From assembly GCA_047975295.1 (NCBI GenBank), contig JBKEDH010000185.1:1-48478 (forward strand): a stretch of DNA of 48,478 bases, written 5' to 3'. The position numbers and the translations under genes were made by a program. The notes below the pieces were generated by a model that saw only the letters and a program-made list of their open reading frames with translations, had not been told where the DNA came from and made no database searches. Positions within the stretch are counted from its first letter, which is position 1; each line of letters starts with the position of its first letter. The DNA is from JBKEDH01 sp047975295. GTDB lineage: Bacteria > Bacteroidota > Bacteroidia > Flavobacteriales > Flavobacteriaceae. Below, piece by piece: positions 40,636 through 48,478 of the stretch.

Positions 40636-41700
40636 ATGATAAAAAACGATTATAAGGTAATTGGGGTAATGTCTGGAACCTCGTTGGACGGTATCGATTT
40701 AGTCTATGTACATTTTAAATTTGAGGATAATTGGAAGTTTGATTTAATATGTTGTGAAACAATTTATTATAATGATTATTGGGTTGAAAAACTTGGTGGG
40801 TTAATAAATTATTCGAAGGAAACTTTGTTGAAAACAGATGAAACATATACGGCTTTCTTGGCCGGAACCATAAAAACATTTATAGATAAATATAACATAA
40901 AAACGATTAATGCAGTATGTTCGCACGGTCATACTGCTTTGCATATACCAGAACGAGGCTTAACATATCAAATAGGCAATACCCCACAATTGGCTAAGTT
41001 GTTGGGTAAGAAAATAGTTTGCGATTTTAGGGTTCAGGATGTGGCTCTTGGCGGGCAAGGAGCTCCGTTGGTGCCAATTGGCGATAGGTTACTGTTTGCT
41101 GAATACGATTTTTGTTTAAACCTTGGTGGTTTTGCCAATATTTCTACCGAAAATAATAGTAAACGTATTGCTTACGATATCTGTCCGGTAAATATTGTAT
41201 TGAATAAATATGTTGGCAAACTTGGTTTTCCTTTTGATGATGGTGGAAAAATAGCAGCAACAGGTAGTATAAATCCAAACCTGCTTAAAGCTCTTAATAC
41301 CATCGCTTTCTATGCAAAAAAACCGCCAAAATCTTTAGGATTGGAGTGGGTCGAGACAACTGTTTTTTCGTTAATTGAATCGTTCAATTTAATGGTAAAA
41401 GATATTTTAAGAACATTTGTAGAGCATATTGCCTATCAATTAGCATTGGAAATAAATAAAAAGAGCAAAGCTTCGGTTTTGGTAACCGGTGGCGGTGTTT
41501 ATAATACGTTTTTAATGCAAAGATTAACACATTATACCCAAAATACCATTGTAGTACCAAATAGTGATATTGTTGAGTTTAAGGAAGCCCTTATTTTTGG
41601 TTTTTTAGGGGTACTAAAATTAGAAAATCAAAACAACTGTTTAAAAAGTGTAACAGGAGCTTCAAAAAACCATTCTTCCGGAAAAATATTCCTTCCTTAA
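40636..41700 (+). CDS. anmK: Anhydro-N-acetylmuramic acid kinase
   Basis: 354 residues from the ATG at 40636, which places VIGVMSGTSLDGIDL eight residues in, as in E. coli AnmK; an in-frame ATG lies 18 bases earlier. The glycine-rich ATP site, the QGAPLVPIGDRLLF block and LVTGGGVYNTFLMQRL are family motifs. It phosphorylates and opens 1,6-anhydro-MurNAc from peptidoglycan turnover to MurNAc-6-phosphate. No MurQ or other recycling gene is adjacent. It is divergent from the acyl-CoA dehydrogenase gene. Confidence 0.93.
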   Translation: MIKNDYKVIGVMSGTSLDGIDLVYVHFKFEDNWKFDLICCETIYYNDYWVEKLGGLINYSKETLLKTDETYTAFLAGTIKTFIDKYNIKTINAVCSHGHTALHIPERGLTYQIGNTPQLAKLLGKKIVCDFRVQDVALGGQGAPLVPIGDRLLFAEYDFCLNLGGFANISTENNSKRIAYDICPVNIVLNKYVGKLGFPFDDGGKIAATGSINPNLLKALNTIAFYAKKPPKSLGLEWVETTVFSLIESFNLMVKDILRTFVEHIAYQLALEINKKSKASVLVTGGGVYNTFLMQRLTHYTQNTIVVPNSDIVEFKEALIFGFLGVLKLENQNNCLKSVTGASKNHSSGKIFLP

Positions 41701-41867
41701 AAAATAATGAAACTCTCATAATTAAACTTAAATCACACAGCGAAATGTTAATTTAGGTGTTCCGTATAACCATTAAAAACAATAAATATTAACACATGAA
41801 ATGGGTTTTATACGAAAACAGGATTTAAACCTCATTTTTCGGTCAAAAAAAATAATACGAATTTAAT

Positions 41868-41896
41868 TTGTAGCGGTTTTTTGTTTTTTATATTTG
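41868..41896 (+). promoter_or_regulatory. Promoter of nhaB
   Basis: TTG at 41868-41870, an 18-base spacer and TATATTTG at 41889-41896. The start site would be near 41903, giving a leader of about 76 bases. The leader contains AAAAGTTTAAACGAGTT at 41930-41946, which recurs near the right-hand tRNA genes. Confidence 0.72.
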
Positions 41897-41929
41897 TTGC
41901 TATCAATATTTTTGGTATTGATTAATAGG

Positions 41930-41946
41930 AAAAGTTTAAACGAGTT
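41930..41946 (+). repeat. GTTTAAAC motif copy in the nhaB leader
   Basis: AAAAGTTTAAACGAGTT shares its central 16 bases with the copy at 47280 and, inverted, 14 bases with the copy at 47142. Here it lies in the untranslated leader between promoter and start codon. Confidence 0.5.
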
Positions 41947-41978
41947 CATAAGTAAAAAAATAACAAAACACTAAATAC

Positions 41979-43442
41979 ATGAAATACTTTTTAGGTAACA
42001 GTCCTATGTGGTTTAAACAGATTATGATTCTGTTTTTAATCATCAATATTCCTCTTTATTACTGGCAGCCCCAAATAGCGGCGTGGTTGTTTATAGCCGA
42101 ATTTATTTTTACACTAGCTATGGCTTTAAAGTGTTATCCCTTACAATCAGGTGGCTTGCTTGCCATAGAAATTTTGGCTTTAGGGTTAACTACACCTAAA
42201 AATGCCTATCATGAAGTAGCCAATAACCTTCCCGTAATCATGCTGTTAATGTTTATGGTAGCGGGTATCTATTTTATGAAACCACTGCTAATGTATATTT
42301 TCAGTAAGGTATTTGTAAAGGTAAAATCGAAGGTGTTGCTATCGGTATTGTTTGTTATAATAGCTGCGGTTTTATCGGCATTTTTAGATGCCTTAACGGT
42401 TACGGCTGTACTTATAAGTGTTACTGTTGGGTTTTACGATGTTTATCATAAAGTACATTCCAATATGAGTGATTATGATAAAAACAATGTGATGGACAAA
42501 GATCAGCTAAGTGGTGAGACTTTAGAGCAGTTTAGAAGTTTTTTAAGAAGTTTGATCATGCACGGCGTTGTGGGTACGGCACTTGGAGGAGTCTGTACTT
42601 TGGTGGGCGAACCACAAAACCTTTTAATTGGCGAAAAATTAGGTTGGGGATTTATAGAATTTTTCCAAAAAATGGCATCAATAACCCTACCGGTATTTGT
42701 GGCAGGTGTTTTAACCACAGTAATTTTAGAAAAAACAAAATGGTTTGGTTTTGGAGCCAAGCTGCCAAAAGTGGCCGCTACCATTATTGAAAAATATTCG
42801 GAAGAAGTTGATGCCAAGCGTACCGATAAAGAAAAATATGGTCTTTGGGTTCAGGGTATATGTGCCATATTATTGGTAATAGGTTTGGCTACGCATGTTG
42901 CCGAAGTAGGTTTTATTGGTTTGGCCATTATTATTTTGCAAACTGCTTTTATGGGTATTACCGACGAGCATGCTATTGGGCCTGCATTTAAAGAAGCCCT
43001 GCCTTTTACGGCTCTGTTGGTAGTGTTCTTTGTTATCGTGGCCATGATACACGACCAACATTTGTTTAAGCCTATTATTGATTGGGCTTTAAATCAGCCT
43101 AAGGAATCGCAGCCGGGGCTGTTTTACATCGCCAACGGCTTTTTGTCCATGATAAGCGATAATGTTTTTGTGGCTACCGTTTATATTGGAGAAGTGCAGC
43201 AAGCTTTTGAAGGTGGTTTAATAGATCGTGAACATTTCGAGCATTTGGCCGTAGCCATTAATACAGGAACAAACCTGCCAAGTGTGGCAACACCTAACGG
43301 ACAAGCAGCCTTTTTATTTCTGTTAACATCGTCTTTGGCACCGTTAATTAATTTATCTTATACTAAAATGATAAAAATGGCATTGCCTTATACCATTGTG
43401 TTAGGAGGCTTAGGCTTTATAATGGTAGAATTAATGCTATAA
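41979..43442 (+). CDS. nhaB: Na+/H+ antiporter NhaB
   Basis: 487 residues with about 12 membrane helices. Long stretches recall E. coli NhaB: WLFIAEFIFTLAMALKCYPL, FLDALTVTAVLISV, GTALGGVCTLVGEPQNLLIG, LSMISDNVFVATVYIGE and AVAINTGTNLPSVATPNGQA. It expels Na+ in exchange for H+ at the inner membrane, fitting a marine or salt-exposed bacterium. It has its own promoter with a 76-base leader; the exbB operon starts 102 bases after its stop. Confidence 0.93.
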   Translation: MKYFLGNSPMWFKQIMILFLIINIPLYYWQPQIAAWLFIAEFIFTLAMALKCYPLQSGGLLAIEILALGLTTPKNAYHEVANNLPVIMLLMFMVAGIYFMKPLLMYIFSKVFVKVKSKVLLSVLFVIIAAVLSAFLDALTVTAVLISVTVGFYDVYHKVHSNMSDYDKNNVMDKDQLSGETLEQFRSFLRSLIMHGVVGTALGGVCTLVGEPQNLLIGEKLGWGFIEFFQKMASITLPVFVAGVLTTVILEKTKWFGFGAKLPKVAATIIEKYSEEVDAKRTDKEKYGLWVQGICAILLVIGLATHVAEVGFIGLAIIILQTAFMGITDEHAIGPAFKEALPFTALLVVFFVIVAMIHDQHLFKPIIDWALNQPKESQPGLFYIANGFLSMISDNVFVATVYIGEVQQAFEGGLIDREHFEHLAVAINTGTNLPSVATPNGQAAFLFLLTSSLAPLINLSYTKMIKMALPYTIVLGGLGFIMVELML

Positions 43443-43544
43443 CAATTTTAATAAAAAGAAAGCGTTATTGTTTACAGTTGCTTTTGGTGTTGATTCAAAA
43501 GCATAAAATTTTAAATATTTCGCAAAGCAAGTAAATTCAAATCT

Positions 43545-44249
43545 ATGTTGAACACATTTTTGCAAGACGTACAGGAAGGCGCAGAAGCGTTGACCGATGG
43601 CGACCAACCGGTAGAAAAAACCTTATCGATAATAGAACTTATTAGTAGTGGCGGTATCGCCGGACAGATTATTATCGCACTTTTGTTTGTGCTATTGGTT
43701 TTTGCCTGTTATATATATTTCGAGCGTTTGTTCGCTGTAAAGGAAGCATCAAAGGTAGATGCCAATTTTATGAACCAGATAAAAGATCATGTTTCCAACG
43801 GAAAGATAGAGGCCGCACAACAATTATGCGCTCAGGTAAACTCTCCTGTTTCAAGGTTAATAAGTAAAGGAATTGCCCGTATAGGTAAACCTTTGGCCGA
43901 TATCAATACCGCTATCGAAAATGCCGGACGCTTAGAAGTCTATGCACTTGAAAAGAATGTGAGTATTTTGGCGACTATTTCGGGAGCAGCCCCTATGATA
44001 GGTTTTCTTGGTACAGTTATCGGGATGATTTTATCTATTTTCGAAATAGCAAATTCTGGAGGACAAATCGATATCAAACTTTTGGCCGATGGTCTATATA
44101 CTGCCATGACCACTACGGTTGCCGGTTTAATAGTAGGTATTGTAGCTTATATTGCTTATAATCATTTGGTGGTACGTACCGATAAAGTGGTATATCAAAT
44201 GGAAGCCAATTCCGTAGAGTTTTTAGATCACCTAAACGAGCCAACCTAA
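43545..44249 (+). CDS. exbB: MotA/TolQ/ExbB proton channel protein
   Basis: 234 residues. Three membrane helices: about 38-60 (AGQIIIALLFVLLVFACYIYFE), then the conserved pair with ISGAAPMIGFLGTVIGMIL and LYTAMTTTVAGLIVGIVAYIAYN. The threonine and small residues lining the proton path are present. With ExbD and TonB it converts the proton gradient into energy for TonB receptors such as the one at 15950-18328. It is the first gene of a four-gene operon and ends two bases before exbD. Confidence 0.9.
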   Translation: MLNTFLQDVQEGAEALTDGDQPVEKTLSIIELISSGGIAGQIIIALLFVLLVFACYIYFERLFAVKEASKVDANFMNQIKDHVSNGKIEAAQQLCAQVNSPVSRLISKGIARIGKPLADINTAIENAGRLEVYALEKNVSILATISGAAPMIGFLGTVIGMILSIFEIANSGGQIDIKLLADGLYTAMTTTVAGLIVGIVAYIAYNHLVVRTDKVVYQMEANSVEFLDHLNEPT

Positions 44250-44251
44250 TT

Positions 44252-44644
44252 ATGAATTTAAAAGGCAGAAATAAAGTAACGCCCGAATTCAATATGTCAT
44301 CCATGACCGATATTGTCTTCCTGTTATTGGTGTTTTTTATGTTGGCTTCTACCTTGGTTACTACAAATGCCATCGACATTATCTTGCCCAAAGCAAGTGG
44401 AAAGACCGAAAATAAAAAATCGATAGCCGTTAGCATAAAAAAGGATTTAACCTATTATATAGATCAAAAACGGGTAGGTGAAAGTGTTCTGGAAAATGAA
44501 TTGGTAGCTATGCTCGCTTCGCAAGATAAGCCAACCATAGTACTACGGGCCGAAAAATCGGTTCCGGTAGAAAATGTTGTAAAAGTGATGGATATTGCCA
44601 ACCGAAACAAATTCAAGGTTATTTTAGCGGTAAAACCAAATTAA
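44252..44644 (+). CDS. exbD: ExbD/TolR biopolymer transport protein
   Basis: 130 residues: a short cytoplasmic start (MNLKGRNKVTPEFNMSSMTD), one helix (IVFLLLVFFMLASTLV) led by the essential aspartate in MTDIVF, and a periplasmic domain ending FKVILAVKPN. It is the partner of the ExbB protein encoded two bases upstream. The tonB gene follows after 25 bases. Confidence 0.92.
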   Translation: MNLKGRNKVTPEFNMSSMTDIVFLLLVFFMLASTLVTTNAIDIILPKASGKTENKKSIAVSIKKDLTYYIDQKRVGESVLENELVAMLASQDKPTIVLRAEKSVPVENVVKVMDIANRNKFKVILAVKPN

Positions 44645-44669
44645 TAATCGTTTCTTTTTTTATAATAAA

Positions 44670-45521
44670 ATGAAGTTTTTTCAAACCAAACACGAAAAAA
44701 GATCGGCAAGATTAACGTTGTTAATTTCAATTATCTTGCTATTATTGTTGTTTGTTGTTGGAAAAACCTATATGGATCCGCCGGAGGAATACGGTGTGGC
44801 GGTAAACTTTGGAACAAGCAGTTTTGGCTCGGGAGCAGTTCAGCCTTTAAAGCCTATAAAATCAGAGCCGATCGACATAAATAGGCCTACACCACCCGAA
44901 GAAGTAGCCCAACCGCAGCCCGCTAAAACAGCCGAAGCCAAAGAGGAAGTGTTGACCGCTGATAATGCTGAAGAAATAGCCATAAAAAAACAAAAAGAGG
45001 CCGAGGCAAAAGCCAAAGCTATAGCGAAAGCCAAGGCAAAAGCCGAAGCAGAACGTATAGCTAAGGAAAAGCGGGAGCAAGAAGAGAAAAAGAAAAAATT
45101 AGATGCTTTAATAGGAGGGGTAAGCGAGTCTAAAGGGGAGGAATCGGGTAGTGAAGGTGATGATGATAAAATAGGAGATAAAGGCCAATTGGATGGAGAT
45201 CCTTACGCTCCAAGTTATTTTGGTGGACAAGGAAGTGGTAGTGGAGGTATAGGCTATGGTCTTAATGGTAGGGGAAAGGCAACATATAAAACCATAAAAC
45301 AAGATTGTAACGAATCGGGTTTGGTAATTGTACGTATTGTTGTAAACCAAAGTGGTAACGTTGTAGAAGCAACACCGGGTGTTAAGGGTACTACCAATAC
45401 ATCTTCTTGCTTGTTGGAACCTGCAAAAAAAATAGCTTTATCGCACAAATGGCCTGCCGACAGTAATGCACCTGCAAAACAAATCGGGTTTGTTAAGGTT
45501 AATTTCAAAATAGGTCAATAA
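44670..45521 (+). CDS. tonB: TonB-family energy transducer
   Basis: 283 residues. One N-terminal helix (about 16-33, LTLLISIILLLLLFVVGKTY) anchors it in the inner membrane. Then comes a Pro-rich stretch (RPTPPEEVAQPQPAK), a long Lys/Ala/Glu helix (AKAKAIAKAKAKAEAERIAK) like TolA, a Gly-rich spacer (GGQGSGSGGIGYGLNG) and a TonB-type C-terminal domain (GLVIVRIVVNQSGNV...FVKVNFKIGQ). It couples ExbBD to outer membrane receptors. The helical spacer makes a TolA-like role possible, but operon context with exbBD favours TonB. folC starts five bases after its stop. Confidence 0.87.
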   Translation: MKFFQTKHEKRSARLTLLISIILLLLLFVVGKTYMDPPEEYGVAVNFGTSSFGSGAVQPLKPIKSEPIDINRPTPPEEVAQPQPAKTAEAKEEVLTADNAEEIAIKKQKEAEAKAKAIAKAKAKAEAERIAKEKREQEEKKKKLDALIGGVSESKGEESGSEGDDDKIGDKGQLDGDPYAPSYFGGQGSGSGGIGYGLNGRGKATYKTIKQDCNESGLVIVRIVVNQSGNVVEATPGVKGTTNTSSCLLEPAKKIALSHKWPADSNAPAKQIGFVKVNFKIGQ

Positions 45522-45526
45522 TTACT

Positions 45527-46744
45527 ATGACATATCAAGATGCACTCGATTGGATGTTCTCTAAGCTACCAATGTATCAGCGTCAAGGAACCACTGCTTT
45601 TAAAAAAGACTTATCGAACACTTTAAAATTAGCCGAGTATTTAAACTTTCCGCATAAAAAATTCAAAACCGTACATGTTGCGGGAACTAACGGTAAAGGC
45701 TCTACAAGTCACATGGTAGCTTCTGTTCTGCAAGAAGCAGGTTACAAAGTAGGATTATATACATCGCCCCATTTAAAGGATTTTAGGGAGCGTATAAAAA
45801 TAAACGGTAAAACGCCCAGTAAAGCTTTTGTTGCCGATTTTATAGTAAAACATAAAGCCTTTCTTGAAACTAATAGTTTATCGTTTTTTGAAATGACCGT
45901 AGCTATGGCTTTTCAGTATTTTGCCCAGCAAGATGTAGATATTTCGGTTGTTGAGGTTGGTCTTGGAGGACGATTGGACTCTACAAATATTATTATGCCC
46001 GAAGTTTCGGTAATTACCAATATAGGTTTCGATCATACTCAGTTTTTAGGCAATACTTTACAAGCCATAGCTTTTGAAAAGGGAGGTGTTATAAAACCCG
46101 AAAAACCTGTTGTAGTAGGAGAAACCCACAAGGAAACGGAAACTGTGTTTAAGAAACTGGCCGATAAAAATAATGCCAAAATTATCTTTGCTGATCAAGA
46201 AAAAACCAACAATTATCCATCTGATCTAAAGGGAAGTTATCAAAATAAAAATATTAAAACAGCTCAAATCACCATCCAAGTATTGAGGAAAAAGGGATTT
46301 GATATAACCGAAATGCATATAAAAAAAGGTTTTTTGAATGTTGTAAAAAACACAGGGCTATTGGGGCGTTGGCAGGTTTTAAGCAAAAATCCAAAAGTAG
46401 TTTGCGATACCGGCCATAATCGGGATGGCCTAAGCTATGTTATGCAGCAAATTTCTACCGAACCCTTTAATAAACTGCATATTGTTTTTGGGGTTGTTAA
46501 TGATAAGGATATAGCATTAATTGCCGATTTATTGCCCAAAAGAGCAACCTATTATTTTTGTAAACCCGATATTCCGCGAGGATTGGATGCCAAGTGTTTA
46601 AAAGAAACACTTTTGTCTTATGGGGTTAAGGGTGAAACGTATAGGTCGGTTGCCGATGCTTACAAAGAAGCATTAAAACAGGCAGATAAGGATGATTTTG
46701 TTTTTATAGGTGGAAGTACTTTTGTGGTTGCCGAAATAATTTAA
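45527..46744 (+). CDS. folC: Folylpolyglutamate synthase / dihydrofolate synthase
   Basis: 405 residues. The P-loop VAGTNGKGSTSHMVASVL near residue 50, YTSPHLKDFRERIKING, the carbamylated-lysine region VVEVGLGGRLDSTN and NIGFDHTQFLG are Mur-ligase-family FolC motifs. The C-terminal domain carries CDTGHNRDGL. It adds glutamate to folates. Co-location behind tonB by a 5-base gap is probably chance of operon history. It is the last gene of its operon; a tRNA promoter starts 20 bases after the stop. Confidence 0.94.
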   Translation: MTYQDALDWMFSKLPMYQRQGTTAFKKDLSNTLKLAEYLNFPHKKFKTVHVAGTNGKGSTSHMVASVLQEAGYKVGLYTSPHLKDFRERIKINGKTPSKAFVADFIVKHKAFLETNSLSFFEMTVAMAFQYFAQQDVDISVVEVGLGGRLDSTNIIMPEVSVITNIGFDHTQFLGNTLQAIAFEKGGVIKPEKPVVVGETHKETETVFKKLADKNNAKIIFADQEKTNNYPSDLKGSYQNKNIKTAQITIQVLRKKGFDITEMHIKKGFLNVVKNTGLLGRWQVLSKNPKVVCDTGHNRDGLSYVMQQISTEPFNKLHIVFGVVNDKDIALIADLLPKRATYYFCKPDIPRGLDAKCLKETLLSYGVKGETYRSVADAYKEALKQADKDDFVFIGGSTFVVAEII

Positions 46745-46763
46745 TTTTTTTTAGAAAAAGTTT

Positions 46764-46792
46764 TTGCAAATTGAAAAACTAACTTATATTTG
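46764..46792 (+). promoter_or_regulatory. Promoter of tRNA-Val(TAC)
   Basis: TTG at 46764-46766, an 18-base spacer and TATATTTG at 46785-46792, a full consensus match, 14 bases before the mature tRNA. Confidence 0.75.
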
Positions 46793-46806
46793 CACACCGA
46801 TAACAA

Positions 46807-46881
46807 GGGCGCGTAGCTCAGTTGGTTCAGAGCACTTGGTTTACACCCAAGGGGTCAGGGGTTCGAATCCCTTCGCGCCCA
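46807..46881 (+). tRNA. tRNA-Val, anticodon TAC
   Basis: 75 bases fold into a cloverleaf. The acceptor stem GGGCGCG pairs with CGCGCCC, discriminator A at 46881. The D-arm is GCTC...GAGC, the anticodon stem CTTGG / CCAAG with loop TTTACAC (anticodon TAC), and the T-arm AGGGG-TTCGAAT-CCCTT. CCA is not encoded. A terminator hairpin follows directly. Confidence 0.97.
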
Positions 46882-46883
46882 CT

Positions 46884-46917
46884 AAAAAATCCCAAAAATT
46901 ACATTTTGGGATTTTTT
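46884..46917 (+). terminator. Intrinsic terminator after tRNA-Val(TAC)
   Basis: AAAAAATCCCAAAA (46884-46897) pairs with TTTTGGGATTTTTT (46904-46917) around the loop ATTACA, followed by more T residues. It separates the two tRNA genes into independent transcripts. Confidence 0.85.
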
Positions 46918-46999
46918 TATTTTTGTAAGATGTGAGGTGTTTCAATTCTTTGAAAAATTTGTTTTTTTGTTTATAGAAGTACCTTATAATTACTAAATC

Positions 47000-47074
47000 G
47001 GGTCGTTAACTCAGTTGGTTCAGAGTGTTACCTTGACAGGGTAGAAGTCACTGGTTCGAATCCAGTACGACCCA
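47000..47074 (+). tRNA. tRNA-Val, anticodon GAC
   Basis: 75 bases with the acceptor stem GGGTCGT / ACGACCC and discriminator A. The D-arm is ACTC...GAGT, the anticodon stem TTACC / GGTAG (one G-T type closing pair) with loop TTGACAG (anticodon GAC), and the T-arm ACTGG-TTCGAAT-CCAGT. It reads the other valine codons beside the TAC isoacceptor upstream. No consensus promoter was found in the 80 bases before it. Confidence 0.95.
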
Positions 47075-47141
47075 CAATACCAAACGGGCTTGGAGTGTGG
47101 TTGTGTTCTTTTAAGAATAAGGTATAGGTTCAATAAAAAAA

Positions 47142-47294
47142 TCGTTTAAACTTTTTCAATTGGCTAAAAAATTGCTGTTTTTCGCCCATTTTTCATCTTT
47201 TTTTCCTTCCGTAGCCCTATTATGCAACTCAAAAAAGCTTTCAACTGGACAAAAAATCATCCAATTTTCGCTTCAATCCAAAAAGTTTAAACGA
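47142..47294. repeat. Inverted GTTTAAAC repeat pair bounding about 150 bases
   Basis: TCGTTTAAACTTTTT (47142-47156) and its exact reverse complement AAAAAGTTTAAACGA (47280-47294) bound a 123-base interior with no gene. CAATAAA on the outer side of each arm extends the similarity. The interior is pyrimidine-rich and has no frame of note. It could be a small non-autonomous element or a pair of related regulatory sites. The rest of 47075-47318 holds nothing else recognisable. Confidence 0.45.
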
Positions 47295-47318
47295 GTTTAT
47301 TGAGTACAAGTAAAATCC

Positions 47319-48478
47319 TTATTTGGGTTCTCCATTCACAGGGTTTTTACGAGCAACCCCACCTCCCGGCAATGTTACAAAGTAAGATGTATTATAAACA
47401 TTTCCCGATTTATAAAAATCTGTCGAAACTACTTGGGCTCCACTGGAAAAAGCCATGTTTGCCCGTGTTTTATCGTTTATTTTGGCTTCATAGGTTTCGA
47501 TATCGCTACGTGTACGTACCAGATAGCCTTCTTTTACATAGCGTTTAATATCGTCTTGTCTATCAATTGCATTATCCAATAACAAAAATGCAGCATGGTC
47601 ACTTTTGGGGTCGGAAGTTACAAACATGGCTCTTCCCTCTAAATTAGGGTGGTCTTTGGTATAATCGGATTCGTTAACTGTTCCGGCAGAACCCGGTAGC
47701 ATTAAAAAGATAAACTTGCCTCTTGCTTCTTTAACTGTTGGCCAATTGTTATTATGTATTGCTTTGTTTAGAGTTGTATAACCACTTTTAACTATATCTG
47801 GGGTAATCAACTTATCTTTTCCTAAAACGGATATAATTTCCTCATCTAACTTATTATAGGTGTCTTTGGTAAATTTTTCTATTCTTGTAGGGTTCTCAAA
47901 TACAGGGATCCCCATATCTTTAACTTCTAATTGAATATAGATAGGGATATGGTTTGGATTGGCACTAGACCATTCCTTTAAAGCCACTAAGGCATCTTTA
48001 AGTGTGGGATAATGACTTCTAAAATCGTAGTCTGCCATATGAAGTACTTTAAATCCGGGGGTTTCTAATCCTTTTGTGTTGTGAAAGGCTAAGTTTTTGG
48101 CTCCTTGCTTTTTCAAATCTCTGTATGATGCCGGATTAGAAAATATACCCCCTATGGAATCGTGATATACATCGATTTCTAAATTCCTTAAGCCTGCATT
48201 TAATTGTTGTTTAAAAGTAGGATGGTCGTAATTAAGCCCTTCGCTGATTGCTATCCCATTGGGATGATTTTCTTTAAAACTCTTTTTCATGGACTCTGGC
48301 ATTTTTTTGAAAAATTGTCCCATTAGTTTTTCTATTTTTGGAGCAGCATATTTAATTACCTGGCTATCTACCGGTCTAGCGTAACTGTTATGTGTACCCA
48401 ATACTTGGATTTGATTTATTTTGAGATTATTTAGATGTTTGGCTTCTACGGGAATTTCTATTGTTTTATCGGTTTGTT
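47319..48478 (-). CDS. Ca2+-dependent PI-PLC-like protein (5' partial)
   Basis: The frame continues from the stop at 47319-47321 to the right edge of the window without an upstream stop, so the N-terminus is cut; the apparent TTG start at 48401 is internal. About 385 residues are visible. The motif block QVLGTHNSYARP carries the first catalytic histidine. NYDHPTFKQQLNAGLRNLEI then DVYHD is the signature of the bacterial Ca2+-dependent phosphatidylinositol phospholipase C family (Streptomyces antibioticus PLC1-like). The TIM-barrel continues with IYIQLEVKD and ends in YFVTLPGGGVARKNPVNGEP. It would cleave a phosphoinositide or related phosphodiester, probably outside the cell. The signal peptide should lie beyond the edge. 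Confidence 0.82.
   Translation of the reverse strand, partial: QTDKTIEIPVEAKHLNNLKINQIQVLGTHNSYARPVDSQVIKYAAPKIEKLMGQFFKKMPESMKKSFKENHPNGIAISEGLNYDHPTFKQQLNAGLRNLEIDVYHDSIGGIFSNPASYRDLKKQGAKNLAFHNTKGLETPGFKVLHMADYDFRSHYPTLKDALVALKEWSSANPNHIPIYIQLEVKDMGIPVFENPTRIEKFTKDTYNKLDEEIISVLGKDKLITPDIVKSGYTTLNKAIHNNNWPTVKEARGKFIFLMLPGSAGTVNESDYTKDHPNLEGRAMFVTSDPKSDHAAFLLLDNAIDRQDDIKRYVKEGYLVRTRSDIETYEAKINDKTRANMAFSSGAQVVSTDFYKSGNVYNTSYFVTLPGGGVARKNPVNGEPK

Noticed and set aside
44840..45080. Hydrophobic minus-strand frames opposite tonB
   Set aside because: They are reverse images of the Lys/Ala/Glu-rich helix of TonB, whose codons read as Phe/Ala/Leu on the other strand.

Overview
The window is AT-rich DNA from a Bacteroidota bacterium, almost certainly a member of the Flavobacteriaceae. 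The evidence is promoters of the TTG-N18-TAnnTTTG type, a type IX secretion (type B) C-terminal sorting domain, a TonB receptor with a carboxypeptidase-regulatory-like N-terminus, lipoproteins with C-S-K/D-D starts, and the gene families present. The species cannot be named from sequence alone. Both window edges cut a gene: metX-aspartokinase-homoserine dehydrogenase on the left and a Ca2+-dependent PI-PLC-like gene on the right.

Left region (1-13.5 kb, all + strand): a sulfate-to-homocysteine locus. A MetX / aspartokinase / homoserine dehydrogenase fusion and a MetZ-type sulfhydrylase make and use activated homoserine. An Rrf2 regulator with a cysteine cluster follows. Then a promoter with a palindromic candidate operator leads a cys operon: DUF2061, cysH, cysD, cysN, sulfite reductase with a C-terminal HEPN-like domain, cobA, cysG N-terminal type, and a ferredoxin-NADP reductase. 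It supplies sulfate activation, reduction, siroheme and electrons. APS kinase (cysC) is not present here although CysH looks like the PAPS type. Dispersed repeats fill several spacers.

13.5-20.8 kb (+): a large secreted lectin-domain adhesin gene broken by one in-frame TAG where the repeat alignment expects Trp. Then comes an iron/xenosiderophore-type uptake operon (TonB-dependent receptor, DUF4374 lipoprotein, PepSY membrane reductase, resembling XusABC), with a perfect palindrome at its promoter and a hairpin before the third gene.

20.9-30.2 kb (- strand): a tightly packed operon (PIG-L deacetylase, a 35-residue membrane peptide, a sodium:solute symporter, a Gfo/Idh/MocA oxidoreductase), followed by corA, a small MscS channel, maf, kdsC and a DUF2520 gene. 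30.2-35.8 kb: a truncated haemoglobin divergent from DUF2520, an orphan lipoprotein, an IS30-like transposase relic, the cytochrome c biogenesis gene ccsBA, a 5'-truncated gene fragment fused directly behind it, and a 58-residue HTH protein on the opposite strand.

35.9-40.5 kb (-): purine nucleoside phosphorylase, a DJ-1/PfpI-type lipoprotein, a type I sulfatase lipoprotein and an acyl-CoA dehydrogenase. 40.6-48.5 kb: anmK, nhaB, an exbB-exbD-tonB-folC operon (+), two different tRNA-Val genes, an inverted repeat pair around GTTTAAAC, and the edge-cut PI-PLC-like gene (-). Most genes are ordinary housekeeping. The most unusual items are the adhesin stop codon, the three-domain MetX fusion, the sulfite reductase-HEPN fusion, the two palindromes that sit on promoters, and the gene remnants flanking ccsBA.
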